In this document: positions 1 to 13,094 of the stretch, piece by piece
How positions within the stretch are numbered: the stretch's first letter is position 1
Layout: each line of letters begins with the position of its first letter
DNA from: Areca catechu
Taxonomy: Eukaryota > Streptophyta > Magnoliopsida > Arecales > Arecaceae
DNA length: 64,000 bases
Assembly: GCA_021397845.1 (NCBI GenBank)
Contig: CM038039.1
Coordinates: 175,434,526 to 175,498,525, forward strand
Reading direction: 5' to 3'
Notes under the pieces: model-generated
Database searches by the model: none
What the model was told of the DNA's origin: nothing
The model's input: only the letters and a program-made list of their open reading frames with translations
Position numbers and translations under genes: made by a program

Positions 1-525
1 CATGAAGGTATAGAACCTCAGTCCATATTGCTCAATTTAAAGGAGCTATATGGAGAGCAAAGTAGAGCTGCTCGATATGACATATCGAAGTAGTTATTCC
101 ATGCACGGATGAGTGAGGGTTCATCCATACAAACTTACATATTGAAAATGATTGACTTAATCATCCGATTAGGTCAATTAGGGTTTGTCATGGATGGTGA
201 ACTCAATTAGGACTTGATCTTACAGTCACTCCCAGATTCCTTCTCTCAGTTTGTTCTTAATTACCATTTGAACAAACTAAATATTTCATTGCCGGAGCTG
301 CTTAATATGCTTAAGATAGTAGAGAGCTATTCGAAAGGAGATAAGGCTCATCTTCTTCTAGTTGATGGAAGAAAGAAACAGGCAAAGAAGAAGGGATTGA
401 AAAGAAAATTCAACCCTATGAAGATCTTCTAGAATAAGAAGAAAGCTAAGAAGGCTGATGGAGCCTGATTCCACTATGGCAAGCAAGGGCACTAGAAGAA
501 AAATTGTAAGATAAATGTTGCAAGT
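1..525 (+). pseudogene. gag: E1 gag C-terminal part (UBN2-type Copia gag)
   Basis: Frame 1 reads a Copia gag: a LYGEQSRAA segment, then a helical stretch and a Lys-rich linker (KKQAKKKG). Stops interrupt it at 91-93, 208-210 and 430-432. The nucleocapsid zinc knuckle is still traceable at 466-507 but ruined: the first Cys codon is TGA, the second is Tyr (TAT), His and the last Cys remain, and the Trp codon is TAG. Gag forms the capsid-like particle in this family. This copy cannot make one. It runs straight into the protease region in the same frame, as usual for single-ORF Copia polyproteins. Confidence 0.75.
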
Positions 526-3500
526 GTGAAGCAAGATGCAAGTGGAGCATCTAAAGGTTTGTACATGATACAAATAAATTTATCATTGAGTTCTTCAAAT
601 TCTAATTCATGGGTATTGGATACCGCATGTAGATCTCATATCTGTAATTCATTGCAGGGACTCTACCAAATTAGGAATTTGAAGAAAGGTGACTTCAAGC
701 TATATGGGGCAAGTGATGAGGTCATTTATGCTGAAGCTGTGGGCACCTGTATCTTATTATTACCTTTGGATAATATGTTAAAGCCAGAAGAATGTTACTA
801 CATACCTAATATTATAAGAAACATTATTTCTATACCCTTGTTATCACAACAAGGATATGAAATAAATATAAAGAGCAGTGGCTACTCTATTCTTCAAAAT
901 AATAAAATATTTGGGCATGGATGTTTCATTAATGGTCTTCTTACTTTGGAACTCAATGATGAAATACTTCTTATTAATGATAAGAAGAGAAAGAGAGATA
1001 ATATCAATGTCACATATCTCTGGCATTGCCCGTTAGGTCATATCAGTGAGTCAAGGATAAACAAGTTAGTCAAAGATAATTACTTTGACCCTTATGATTT
1101 CCAATCATTAGGAACTTATGAGTCTTGCCTCAAAGAAAAAATGATCAAGTCTCCATTCACTGGACAAGGAGACTGGGTAATTGAGTTACCAGGTCATGTG
1201 CACACTGATGTATGTGGACCTATGACAACTTAAGCCAGAGGTGGATACTCTTACTTCATCACTTTTATTGATGATTTATCAAGGTTTGGTCATGTGTATC
1301 TTATGAAACACAAGTTTGAAGCTTTTGATAAGTTTAAGAATATTAAAGTATGGTTGAAAAGCAAACTGGACATAGTATTAAAGATCTTCATTTTGATTGA
1401 GGAGGTGAATACTTGTCTAGTGAGTTTCTAAACCATCTTAAAGACAAAGGCATAATCTTTGAATGGACTCCTCCTTACACACCCCAGTTAAATGGTGTGG
1501 CAGAAAGGATAAATCATACCTTGTTAGACATGGTGAGGTCCATGATGAGCTTCATAGATCTTTCCATTTCCTTCTGGTGACATGCCCTGGAAACTGCTGA
1601 ACATATTTTGAACATGGTTCCATCTAAGTCAGTAAGTAGCACTCCATATGAGTTATGGAATGGCAAAAGACCAAGTCTTAAGTACTTAAAGATTTGAGGT
1701 TGCTATGCTTATATCAAAAATAACTTTGGACATAAGTTAAGTGCAAGGGCTGATAAGTGTAGGTTTGTTGGTTATCCTAAAAAAGGTATTGGATATCTCT
1801 TTTATAATGCTACAGAGCAAAAAATCTTTGTCTGTAGGCATGCTACATTCTTGGAGCAAGTATTTGTCCAAGAAAGATGTAGTGATTCTTCACTTGAGTT
1901 ATGTGAAGAACAGAACCAACAACCTATTGAGCCTTCAAATGAAATTCCTCAACCAGAAGTTCTTGTAGATCAAGAACAGCCACTATACACACCTCCTCTT
2001 CAAAGGTCAGACAGGGTACGGGGAGCACCTCTAAGATATGACTTTGTCATCAGGGAAAACAATGAAGCCGGTATCATTCAGGATGATGATCTTGTGACCC
2101 ATTCGGAAGCTATCAAGAGAAAAGACTCCGACAAATAGCTAAGTGTCATGAAATCTGAAATGGATTCCATGATTCCAATCAGGTTTGGACCTTCGTAGAT
2201 CCACTTGATGGAATTAACCCAATAGGGTGTAAATAGATTTTCAAGAAGAAGATAGGAGTAGATGGTCAAGTAAAAACCTACAAGGTCGGGCTGGTAGCAA
2301 AAGATTTTAGACAAAAACATGGCATTGACTTTGATGAATCCTTTTCTTCAGCAGCCATGCTCAAATCCATTTAGATTTTGCTTGCCATAGCAGCATACCA
2401 TGATTATGAAATCTGGCAGATGGATGTCAAGATTGCTTTTCTCAATAGAAACCTTAAGGAAGAAGTCTATATGACATAGCTAGAGGGTTTTGTCTCAATT
2501 GGAAGACCAAACTAGGTATGCAAGTTAAAGAAGTCTATTTATGGACTAAAGCAAATGTCAAGGAGTTGGGAGATCCATTTTGATGAAACAATCAAGAGTT
2601 TTGGTTTTGTTAAAAATGAGGATGAACCATGTGAGTGTATAAGAAGACAAGTGGGAGTGCACTAGTTTTCTTGATCTTGTATGTTGATGACATACTAATC
2701 ATTGGAAATGATATCCCAATGTTATAATCGGTTAAAACTTTTCTATCATCAAAGTTTTCCACGAAGGATTTGGGAGAAGCATCCTATATACTAGGTATAA
2801 AGATCTATAGAGATAAATCTAAAAGGATGCTAGGCTTATCCCTGTCTAGGCACATAGACTTAGTGTTGAAGAGATTCAACATGAATGAGAGTAAGAAAGG
2901 TTACTTGCCTATAAGTCAAGGCGTACATCTCTCTAAGAAAATGTCTCCTAAGACATTTGAACAAAGAGAGAGGATGGCTATGATTCCTTATGCTTCGGCT
3001 GTAGGATCAATTATATAGCTATTCTATGTACCAGACCTGTTGTTGCTTATGCCTTGGGCATAGTGAGCAAGTTTTAGGCAAATCCAAGAGAGGATCATTA
3101 GAAAGCTATGAAAAATATTCTTAAGTACCTGAGAAGGACTAAAGATATTTTTTTAGTATATGGAGGATCTGAGTTGAAACTAGAAGGTTATACAGATTCT
3201 AGTTTCTATCAGACATAGATGATAGTAAATCAACATCAAGGTATGTCTTCATCTTGAGTGTTGGTGTAGTGAGTTGGAAGAGTACAAAGTAGCTAACAGT
3301 AGCTGACTCAGTCACTGAGGCGGAATACATAGCTACGAGTGAAGCTGTGAAGGAAGCTGTCTGGATGAAAAAATTCATTATAGAATTGGGTGTGGTTCCT
3401 GATGTACATCAGCCAGTGCCATTGTATTGCAATAAGACTAGAGTTGTTTCATAAGCAAAAGAACCGAGGTCCCACAATAAGTCCAAGCACATTCTAAGAT

Positions 3501-3663
3501 GGTTCCACCTCGTTCGAGAGATAATAGAAAGACAAGATGTGGTCATCAAACGAGTTGATAAAAAGAACAATATATCAGACCCATTTACTAAAGCATTACT
3601 CAAGCAGTAGTTAGATCGCCACTTAGATAGTATGGGTATAAAGCTTAAGGGTGATTGGCTTTA
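526..3663 (+). pseudogene. pol: E1 pol: protease, integrase, RT, RNase H (broken)
   Basis: Protease: WVLDTA at 610-627, where DTG or DSG is expected, so the active-site Gly is Ala. GAG-pre-integrase zinc finger: LWHCPLGH, then YESCLKEK, around 1017-1140. Integrase: HTDVCGP near 1200, a TAA at 1231-1233, a frameshift near 1350, a TGA just after the second catalytic Asp (near 1398), and the Glu kept in GVAERINHT (about 1495-1520). RT runs about 2140-2950, with YVDDILIIGND near 2680. RNase H runs about 3000-3640, with ADSVTEAEYIA near 3303 and the HLVREIIER block near 3508. Frames change at least three times. The neighbour downstream is the PPT and LTR. Confidence 0.88.
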
Positions 3664-3667
3664 GTTC

Positions 3668-3678
3668 AAGTAGGAGAT
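3668..3678 (+). promoter_or_regulatory. E1 polypurine tract
   Basis: A purine-rich run (AAGTAGGAGAT) lies directly before the LTR start TGAAAG. It matches the CAAGTGGGACGT tract that precedes the LTR in E3. It would prime plus-strand DNA synthesis. Confidence 0.7.
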
Positions 3679-6102
3679 TGAAAGAAAAGTGCCCTAAAGA
3701 CAATCATTATGAGGGCATTTTTGTAATCTTCAAACTCTTGTATGACATTATATTAATAAAGGCATTTTTTTTCATCACATACTGTTGTGTCTTATTTATG
3801 GATTATGATGAACCTCATAGATTAGGGCAATGGAATTAGGGTTATAATAAAAATCATAACAGTGAGACCTAAGTTCTTATAAGCCCTAATCAAAATGTTC
3901 CTAGTCAATGGAACATCAATTCGGGGATCGATGAATCCGGTAAGACTAGCTTATCCCATGTATGCTCAGTTAATGAGGATGGTTAGTCTCACAACTATTT
4001 GTATAGAGATACTAATACAAGGATAAGGGTGCTCATCATGGTATGAGTACACTAAACTGATTCGCATCGCGACTATCTTATCGAAGTCTTACTGCTTATC
4101 AAAAGATAGGTCTTAGAGTAGTAGTTATGCATGTGATCTTTAGACCTGAGGTCACCATGGTTCCTTGTGAACACTAAGCCATATTTTTGGTTCATACTCA
4201 TTCATGACATTGAGTCATGTACGGGGTGTTCTGGGTATGGTGGAAGGTGTACAAAGGATGTGAGTGGACCAACAAAGAATCGATCATTTCTGGTAAGAGG
4301 AATTATTATCCCATATAATATCTTCTATGAGTCACTCAAGGAGCCTTTGATCAAAGCAGGATGAGATTAAAAGTGTTTTCTAATCAGTCATCAGTTGAGT
4401 CCTCATGATCAAGCTAAGTTTCGATATGACTAAGTGTTAGGGTTTGATATATATCCATAGCTATCACTTAATCGGGATAATGGGAGATCCAAAGATTGAA
4501 TTGCATGGTAACTTTCTACTAAAAGGTATTTTGGTACTTTTCATCAAATTCTATATTTTCATGGTAGGCATGATACCTTGCTAGATGTCAATCTTGTCTT
4601 GTAGGTTTTCATGAACCAATTGGATTGGTTTTATGAGTCAATTCGATGGATGTTTTGAATTGGACAATTAGGTGAGCCAATTTGACCTAATTAGGTCAAT
4701 TGGGTTTGATTGGTTCAAATTGGCTTAAACCTAAACCTACTACTAGCTAAATGTGAAACCCAAAGGGTCACACACATTAGGGAGTTGACCAAGGAAGTCA
4801 TATATAATTTAATTAGGGTCATGAGATCCTAATTGGTTAGCTAGATTGCATACTAGCATGTGTAGGCTAACCTAATTCCTAACCCAAATGATTTGGGTCC
4901 AGTTGCTTGCTATTTTGATTAACCAATTTATGAGTGACTTAAATTGGATTAAGTCTGGGTTAAGGCAACCTTAATCAGGTTTTATCCTGATTTATTTGGA
5001 CTTGAACTGCCACTTGGATTAGAGTCCAAGTCGGCATGGACTCTTGGGCGCAATATTGCACGTGCCAAGGAAGAGTGGGCGCAGAAAGGACCAAGAGTCC
5101 TTCTACAGATCAATCACTTTGGCTGATTCATCTAGGACTCTCCTGGAACACATCTCCATGCCCCTTAGGATAATTTTTGACCGGTCAAACCTTTTTGAAT
5201 TGGCGTGAAATGTGTGGAAGGAAAACATGCACATGAAGAGACGCGTCTCTTCATTTGGCACGTGGCCTAAAGCAGTGTCCTTCTACTATCAGGACTCTTC
5301 ATATTCTCTGATGTTTGGAGATTGTGGAGGCACCTCTTGGCTTCCTAGAGACTGGTATTTGCCATGTGGCAAGTCACAAATTGTCCAGGAATGAGAATGG
5401 ATGCTGATATGGGCTTTGATGCATGATAAGACATATTGGATATGATTTTTCAAGCCAGATAACCTCTTTTCGATTTTGAAAAATAATATCTGATAACTTG
5501 AGGAAGGACATATCACATGCCCTTCTTAAAACAATATATAGGGGTGGTGATATGAGTTTCAGATATCATATTCCACCGTAAAGATATTCAAAGAGTTTTT
5601 TTTTTGTTCTCCCTCCCTCCTCATTTAAGACAAAACCTTGTCTCTTTAAGACAAGGTTGTTCTTTCTAGGACAAGTCTTAGAATTCAAGGCATAAGCCTA
5701 GAGTGTTCTAGAGGAGGGAAATACCAAATCCAAGAGTGGTTTTGGAAGGCATTCAGAGTACCCTACAGAAGGACAGGGTATCCTTCAAAGGTCAAAGTCT
5801 AGAAGGATGTCAAGAAGAGTTCTAGTCAAGCAAGCAACTGAAGAAGGAATTCTTCCTTGGTTCAATTCTCGTGTGGATCACCGTTGGAGGGCTTGCACTT
5901 GTGAGCCCTATGGAAAGAAGTGGAAAATAGCATTTTAGGTATGTTTCTTGTACTTCATTTATGATTTATTAATTGATAATGTCTAAGGGGATCTGGGAAT
6001 TAGGGTTTCTTCAGCCAGTTGGGTTTTCATGCTTTAATTTTTGTTTTAAAATTCACTTCTGCATGTAGCATGATGACCTAGGCTCCTAGAAATTCCTCTT
6101 CA
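3679..6102 (+). repeat. E1 3' LTR (about 2.4 kb)
   Basis: It starts TGAAAGAAAAGTGCCC right after the PPT. This aligns with the start of the E2/E3 LTR (TGTTAGATGTATGCCC), so the two are related families. I see no gene in it. A TATA-like TATATAGG lies at about 5535-5541. The right end is placed at the CA at 6102, because E2-like RNase H sequence resumes just after; the exact base is uncertain by about 10, since the other LTR is outside the window. Confidence 0.7.
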
Positions 6103-9100
6103 TTCACACCTTAACATACATTCTTCTCAAGGTAGTCATGTATGATATGAAATCGGTGCTCAATATGCTTAGACTTCTGGTAAGACCTGGGTTCTTTAGC
6201 AAGAGCTATTGCACCATTATTATTACAATATTTGGGGATGGCATCAAATGGTATCACTCCAAGCCCTGCAATAAACTTTTTATACTAGAAGGCTTCTTTT
6301 ATAGCTTCAGAGGTAGCGATGTACTCTGCTTCTATTGTTGAATCTGCTATGATGGGCTGCTTGGAACTTTTCCAACTAGTTGCCCCACCATTGCACAAAA
6401 ACACAGACCCAGATGAAGACTTTCTATCATCAGGATAAGACATAAAGTTTGAGTTTGTCTATCCCTTTATTCCTAATTCTGAACTCCCTCCAAAGACTAA
6501 GATCAAATCTTTAGTCCTTCATAAGTACTTAAGAATATTATTCATAGCTATCCAGTGTTCTTCACCTAGATTCGATTGATATCTGCTTGTGACACTCACA
6601 GTAAGAGCTATATCAGGTCGAGTATACAACATGACATACATAAGGCTTCCAACTATTGAAGCATATGGAATCTTACTCATGCGTTGAATCTCTTCAGGTA
6701 TGTTATGACACATTTTCTTGGAGAGATTAATGCCATGACGAAGAGGTAACAATCCTCTTTCAGAGTTCTCCATGCTGAACCTTTTCAGCACTTCCTCAAT
6801 ATACAATTTTTATGAAAGGCTAAGCATCTGATTATATCTATCTCTATAGACCTTAATCCCCAAAATATAAGATTCTTCACCTAAGTCTTTCATAGAAAAT
6901 TCCTTAGATAACCAACTTTTGACCGAAGTCAACATGGGAATATCATTCCCTATAAGGAGGATGTCATCCACATACAATACAAGGAATGTCACAGCCCTCC
7001 CATTGGCCTTCCTGTAAACACATGGCTCATCCCCATTCTTGATAAAATCAAATGATTTGATTGCATCATCAAAATGAGTATTCCAACTCTAAGAAGCTTG
7101 CTTCAATCCGTAGATTGATCTATGCTGCTTGCAGACTTTTTGATCTTCATCATTGGAAATGAAACCCAAAGGCTGCTCCATTTAGATATCTTCTTCAAGA
7201 TATCTATTCAGAAATGTAGTTTTCGCATCCATCTATCATATCTCATAATCATGATATGCTACAATTGCAAGCAATGTACGGATGGATTTCAGCATAGCTA
7301 CTGGTCAAAAGGTGTCATAATAGTCAATGCCATCACATTGACTATACCCTTTCGCCACTAACCTAGCTTTAAAGGTCTCTACCTTACCATCTACACCTAT
7401 TTTCCTTTTGTAGTTTTATTTGCAACTAATAGGTACGATACCCTCTTGTAGATCCACTAAGGACCATACTTGGTTAAAATGCATTGATTCAATTTTTGAC
7501 TTCATAGCATTCAACCATTTCTCGGAGTCAATGTCTGATATCGCCTCATCATAAGTCTTAGGATCAATCAACTGAACCTTGTCCCCAACAAGAAACATTT
7601 TCTTTATATCGTCTGCAAGCATATCCAAGTATCTTTGAGGAGGTTTGGAAACTCTAATAAATCTACGAGGTAGAAGAGCATTTATGTGAATTGGTTGAAT
7701 GGGTTTGATCTGATCTATAGCTGGCTGCTCTTCAGAGACTTTCTCATCGAGCTTAATTAACCTCCCACTACCACCTTCTTGAATAAGCTGATTTTAAAGA
7801 AATATGGCATGTTTGCTCATAATCACATTATGATCTTTTTGAAGGTAAAAGTAATATCCTAAAGCTTCTATAGGATATCCTTTAAATCGAGCTTTAATAG
7901 ATCTAGATTATAACTTATCCACCATTAGTCTTTGACATAGGCTGGACACCCCAAATCTTAAAATGAGCAAGACTTGGTTTCTTACCATGCCAAATTTCAT
8001 ATGTGTGGTAGGAACAAATTTAGATGGAACTCTATTTAGAATATAGATTGAAGTTTGTAGGGCATATCCCCAAAGAAATAATGGCAAGTCAATGAAACTC
8101 ATCATGGATCAGACCATATCTAATAGTGTCATGTTTCTCCTCTCAAACACCCTGTTGAGCTGAGTTTTACCTGGTGGAGTCCATTATGAGACTATGCCAT
8201 TGTCCTTGAGATAACCTAAGAATTTTCTACTAAGGTATTCACCTTCTCAATCTAATCGAAGAACTTTAAGATTTTTACCTGTTTATTTTTCTACCTCATG
8301 TCTGAATTTCTTGAACTTTTCAAAAGCTTCAGATTTGTGTCTCATAAGAAACACATAACCATACCGTGAACAATCATCATTAAAGGTTATGAAGTAGTAA
8401 AAACCATCCCTAGATTGCACATCAAATAGACCATACACATCAGTGTGTACCAGGGTAAGTAATTTTGTGGCCCTCTCCCCATGTCCTACAAAGGGTAACT
8501 TGGTCATTTTTTCTTGAAGACTTAACTCACAAGGTGGGTATGATTTAGAATTTATTGAATCTAGGATCCCAACCCTTTCTAGTTTTTTTATTCTGTCCTT
8601 GCCTATATGATCGAGCTTTAGATGCCACATATATTTATGATTTAGGTCATCTCTAGCATGTTTATGTCCTATGGCATTCACTTTAATTTTCTCGTTAATA
8701 TTCAAAGATGCATCAGCATGCAAATGATAGAGACTGTTAATTAAAATAGCTTTTGCAACCAATTTATTTCTTAAAAAAATACTATAAAAGTCTTTATTGA
8801 ATGTAAATTCAAATGCTTCCTATGCTAGTACAGAGACAAAAATCAAATTTCTATAAGCTCCAGGCATAAAATAATAGTTACTAAGTACTAATCTAAATCC
8901 TAAAGGTAACACCAGAGAATATGATCCAACGGCTTATACAGCAACTTTTGCTCCATTTACGACATGTAGGACCATCCACCTTCCCTCGGCATTCTACTTC
9001 TTTCCAGATCCTGTATTGAAATGCATATATGAGCATTAGAGCCAGAGTCTAAAATCCAACTAGAAGTAGATGAAACCGTTAGGTTAGATTCAACAACGAG

Positions 9101-9110
9101 TATGGTCTTA
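6103..9110 (-). pseudogene. pol: E2 pol: protease, integrase, RT, RNase H (broken)
   Basis: Read right to left: protease WILDSG, with DSG at 9041-9049. GAG-pre-integrase at about 8521-8700, WHLKLDHIG then CELS where CESC is expected. Integrase follows with HTDVYG, a TAA at 8283-8285 inside EVEKQTG, and the Glu kept in the FERRN block near 8135. RT spans about 7430-6520, with YVDDILLIGND near 6960. RNase H is cut at 6103. Stops at 7236-7238 (Trp of YEIWQMD), 7182-7184 (before MEQPLGF) and 6810-6812 (before LYIEEVLKRF) are also found in E3. Frames are otherwise traceable. Confidence 0.87.
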
Positions 9111-11545
9111 CCTTCAGAAGGCGCATCCTCCTTCTGTTTCTTTAAGCTTTCTAGGTAAAGAGGATAATTTCTTTTCCAGTAGCCATCTATATTACAGTGG
9201 AAACATTTTCCTTTGCTAACCTTTGATTTTTTGGGAGTGTCCTTCTTCTATTTGTTCTCCTTCTTCTACTTCTTTTCATATTTCTTCTTCTTCCAAGTAG
9301 ACTTTCTTTTAGAGGAAGACTGATCCACAAAGAAAACAGAGCGCCTTGAACTCTTCAGGGTCCCCTCATTACTTACCAACATGTTCAATAATTCAGGTAA
9401 AGTATAATTTAACTTGTTCATATTATAGTTCATAACAAACTAAGCATATGAACTAGTCAAGGACTGGAGGATCAAATCCAGCTGAAGCTCCTTATGAATA
9501 GAAATGCCCAGCTTCTCAAGCTGTTCAATGTCCTTTATCATTATCAAATAATGATCATGGATTGACTGCCCTTCATCCATCTTATTGTTGAAAAGCCTTT
9601 TGGACACTTCAAAGTGCACAATTCAACTTTGTTCACCATATAACTCTTGTAGGTGAATCAGAATTAATTTAGCAGTTGGCATATCTGGTGGGGACACCAG
9701 GATCAAACACAGATCACTGGATCCTATATGGTTTACTTTGTCATGTATCAAAATTTTGTAATCAATTAAGATTTAGTCCTGTAATAAGTTGAGGTTAGTT
9801 GATTTGTCTCAACCCTCAACCTAGTCAGTATATTGAGTCCTGTACATCAATTATAAGTTCAGTATGATCCCAAATTTTATATAAGAGAGGAGGTTACCCT
9901 ACTTTGGAGTTCCACCAAGACACATCCAGGAGTTAAAGGCCACTACATTAGCCCATTGGATTTTGTGTGACAACCTAGGATCCAAGATGCTTCTAAAAAC
10001 CTTGATTCCTTCTAGATGCCCTCCAGATGCCCATATTCCCTTCTAGATGCCAGAGTATATTCCAAGACCAGGGCATCCATGATTCCAAAGGTCCACCTAC
10101 ATCATAGCCCAAAGAAATCAAGCCTAGGTGCCAAGCCCAAGCCCTTAAGAAGCAAGATTCCATAGGATATTCCTGCTACCAGGCTACCATGCCACCCCAG
10201 CTTCCATAAGCCCAAGCCCATGTGCCCAAGCACCTTTGGGCCGGCCCCTTTGTGCCTATAGAATCCCAACACGCCCTCCTCCCCTTTGTGCCTATAGAAT
10301 CCCAACACGCCCTCCTAGGCATCCTTGAAAGGTTGACCAAGTCAAAGCTCAAAGGAAGATGTCCTTAAGTGAGAAGGAGAAGACTAGTCTAACCTAGTTA
10401 GGAATCCTAGTTCTTTTAAGCTTTGTAATTCTAACATAGCTAGGAAAGGACATGTAATCTAACTAGGAGAAGGCTTGTAAACCTAAGTATAACCTTATTT
10501 AGAGAGGACATGGAAACTCTATAAATACCCCACCCCTCCCTTTTTTGTAATTATCTTTTTTCTTATGAATACAACTTGCTGAAATTTTGAGTTATTGCCT
10601 TGTGTCGGTGTTTTTGGTTTTGGTTCTTTACTTTGAGAGCTCTCCTTGTGTACCATGGCCGAATCCCTGCTGCCCTAGCATCTTTTTGCATCCTTGGAGA
10701 CCAGCCATGCCCAAGGAAAAGAAGCCCTAGCTGCCATCCAAGACAAGGAGCTTCTTCCTCCCCGGCTGCCATCTCCTAACCCTAATCCTGATTCCTTCAA
10801 AACCCTAATTCTTTTTCTATTTTTTATTTGCTATTTTGATTGATCTTGATGCTTGCAGGATCCTTGAGATGTTTCACCTCCTCAAAGGAGGCTTTCCTTG
10901 CCTTAAGACTGGGTCCAGATCAGCCATCTGATTCAAGGAACTAAAGTTTCTTCTTCCAGGCTCCAATAAGAGTGTGAGTGATCCATTCTACTGAAAAGTT
11001 TTCAATCTCTGACTGGTAAGCAACCTTCCCTTCTCTTATTATCTGATTTGATGAAGATTAGTTATTATAATCCAGGAGTTTCTCAATTCTCTGGTCCTTG
11101 TTTTCTTATTATTTTTCATGAGCATGCATGCATGATGATTCTTTGCATTGCTGAATATCTTGCTAGTCTTTACTTTTATTTGAAAATTTAGCCTACAAAC
11201 CTAAAATCTAAAAATTATAAAAAAAATTAGTTTACTACTTTTTCTTGCATATTTAGCATTCTTAGAGTCATCCCGCATCAATATCCTCATGTTGGCTCTA
11301 TAATTCATTTATCATTAAGGCCAACATGTAATACTTAACCTTATTATCATCTTCCATCCATTTTTCATATGCAGTCGTCTAACGAGCATTTGGATTGTCA
11401 GGTAAAACAAGGGTTTCTAGGTCAAGCATATAGCCCAACTTCTCAGATATCAAATATTTTTGATGTTTCTCTACCAATTTTTGAAATTTAGGACTACAAG
11501 TTGGTTTGTCTCTAGAATACGGGCTAAGGGATTTGAAGTAGACAT
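9111..11545 (-). pseudogene. gag: E2 gag, split by a solo LTR
   Basis: The start is the ATG at 11545-11543, reading MSTSNPLARI, and is intact here (E3 has TTG at the same codon). The N-terminal part runs to 11286. The solo LTR (9686-11280) then interrupts it, and gag resumes at 9685 after the duplicated ATATC. The zinc knuckle is at about 9160-9205: the first two Cys remain, His is Tyr and the last Cys is Tyr, so it is dead. Lys-rich stretches follow. Start choice rests on the ATG context and on alignment with E3. Confidence 0.78.
9686..11280 (+). repeat. Solo LTR, Gypsy-type, 1595 bp, TSD ATATC
   Basis: It begins TGGTGGGGACACCAGG and ends CCCGCATCA, flanked on both sides by ATATC (9681-9685 and 11281-11285). 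Removing it and one ATATC restores the gag sequence seen in E3. Length, ends and layout resemble the LTRs of Gypsy element G (TGGTGTAGGTACCAG...GCATCA, 1636 bp). A TATA box (TATAAATA, 10520-10527) with CCCC after it gives plus orientation. No internal region is present, so it is the product of LTR-LTR recombination. No gene inside. Confidence 0.9.
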
Positions 11546-13076
11546 GGTTAACTGCAAGAGTAAAAGACTCAAATTAGATGCTTTATACTTAATTATTAAA
11601 ATTTTTCTAGGAACTTTAAAAATAATTTTAGAACTCCCATAATTTTTTTGGAAATCTCACACTCCCCGTGGAGATGCAGAAACCCTGCGACTTTAGGTTT
11701 CTAGTGGGTGCTACGGTTCCATCGATGTACGGCACCTCACCATGCCGGTTATTAGTAACATGCTACACCAATAGGTGGCCAACTCTTATCCATTGTATTT
11801 AATACAAGTTGTAGAAACTTGGTCTCTAAATCATGAAACCTCAACGTGCCTGTTTATTGGTCCAATCATTAGTTAAATCAGGCCCACAATTCCTGCTAGA
11901 CAAAGCCATCATTGAGTCCCTCAACCTGCCCATTTATTGGGCCCAACCCCATCAGTGCCTAGCAACATCTCATGCTTAATAGGGTGGTTGTGTCTTCCTA
12001 ATGCAACTAGGCCACTGTAACCAATCGAGAATAATCAATACTAGTAGGACACCCGCACACCTACAATGGTAGAAGACCTACGACTTAATATTTCTAGGGA
12101 GCTTAGGTTCATGTCTCTTCTAAATTGATCAGCCAAATCATGCCTAATCAATTACATTCAATCAGTACAATCTCATGTCTGACTAAAATAACTATCTTGG
12201 ATGAACTCTAATGAAAAGTGACCCTTTTGAAGACTTAATCAACCAAATTGGCCTGGTCAATTTAATTCATGGGAGGGTTCAGCCATATACCCTCTTTCCA
12301 CCAAACTATTTGGTTGAGAAAGAGTTAGCTCCAATTAAAAACCATGATCAAAACCTTCATTAGACACAAGTTGATTGATAAGATTCAATTAGGTCAATCT
12401 AGTGATCTGGGCTCATCATTGAGCCAAATTAGGTCTTAACTTATCGATTCACAATCAGATGAATCGACTTGACTAGACATCATCTAAAAATAATTTTAAG
12501 GTGACTAGACCTAATTTGTTCAACCCAAACCCTCATGCACCAATTTAGTTTTCTGATCAACTAAATTTTAAAATAGGTTCAAGTGTATGATATTTATGGC
12601 TTATGATCATGAATCACATTTGACATCTAAACCCTAATTTGGTGCATCATATACATCATCATGTTAGATCATATAATTAAACTACATCTAATGTAATTAA
12701 ATAGATCTAAAACATGCTTAACAAAACATCACATATGTAATCATAAATCGATCAAAATCCTTTTGAAAACCCTTTTTCAAAACCAAGTATACATCAAAGT
12801 GGGACAACGTTTGCACTATAGGGGATCAACCCTATAGCAGGACAACCTTATGTCACTTTGTGCAACCTTTGATCAATTAAATTTTAGATTATTAAATTTA
12901 ATTTCAGATCTGAAAATTATGATTTTAATTTTGAAAACAGTTTTCAAAGCAAAACAATTCTATGCTAGAGCAATCTCATATTCAGCATAGAATTGATACA
13001 ATCATAATCTATAAATTTGATCTGAATATTTTTTAGATCTGATTCTCATCCATGCATGTTAAAGAAAGGAGAACTA
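11546..13076 (-). other. E2 untranslated leader between PBS and gag
   Basis: About 1.5 kb with no supported ORF. It aligns almost throughout with the leader of E3 (19282-20808), e.g. the CACTCCCCGTGGAGATGC block near 11661 and 19388. Long leaders of this size also occur in element C, so the trait is shared by these Copia families. I see no tRNA or other RNA gene in it. Confidence 0.75.
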
Positions 13077-13090
13077 TGGCTCTGATACCA
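13077..13090 (-). promoter_or_regulatory. E2 primer binding site (tRNA-iMet)
   Basis: On the minus strand it reads TGGTATCAGAGCCA, complementary to the 3' end of plant initiator tRNA-Met. It starts four bases (ATAG) after the LTR end at 13095. Confidence 0.92.
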
Positions 13091-13094
13091 CTAT

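Larger units (their letters stand above)
1..6102 (+). mobile_element. E1: decayed Ty1/Copia LTR retrotransposon, 3' part
   Basis: The order is gag remnant, protease, integrase, RT, RNase H, polypurine tract and 3' LTR, which is the Ty1/Copia order. The 5' LTR and start of gag lie left of the window. The right end meets E2, an oppositely oriented Copia element whose RNase H is cut at this junction, so E1 probably jumped into E2. The left target duplication cannot be seen. The reading frame has many stops and frameshifts, so the copy is old and inactive. Confidence 0.9.

Noticed and set aside
10102..10308. Small protein with repeated GFYRHKGEEGV-type units
   Set aside because: It comes from a short tandem repeat in the solo LTR and is not supported as a gene.
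13077..13090. A tRNA gene at the GGCTCTGATACCA sequence
   Set aside because: It is only the primer binding site next to an LTR; no cloverleaf can be drawn around it.
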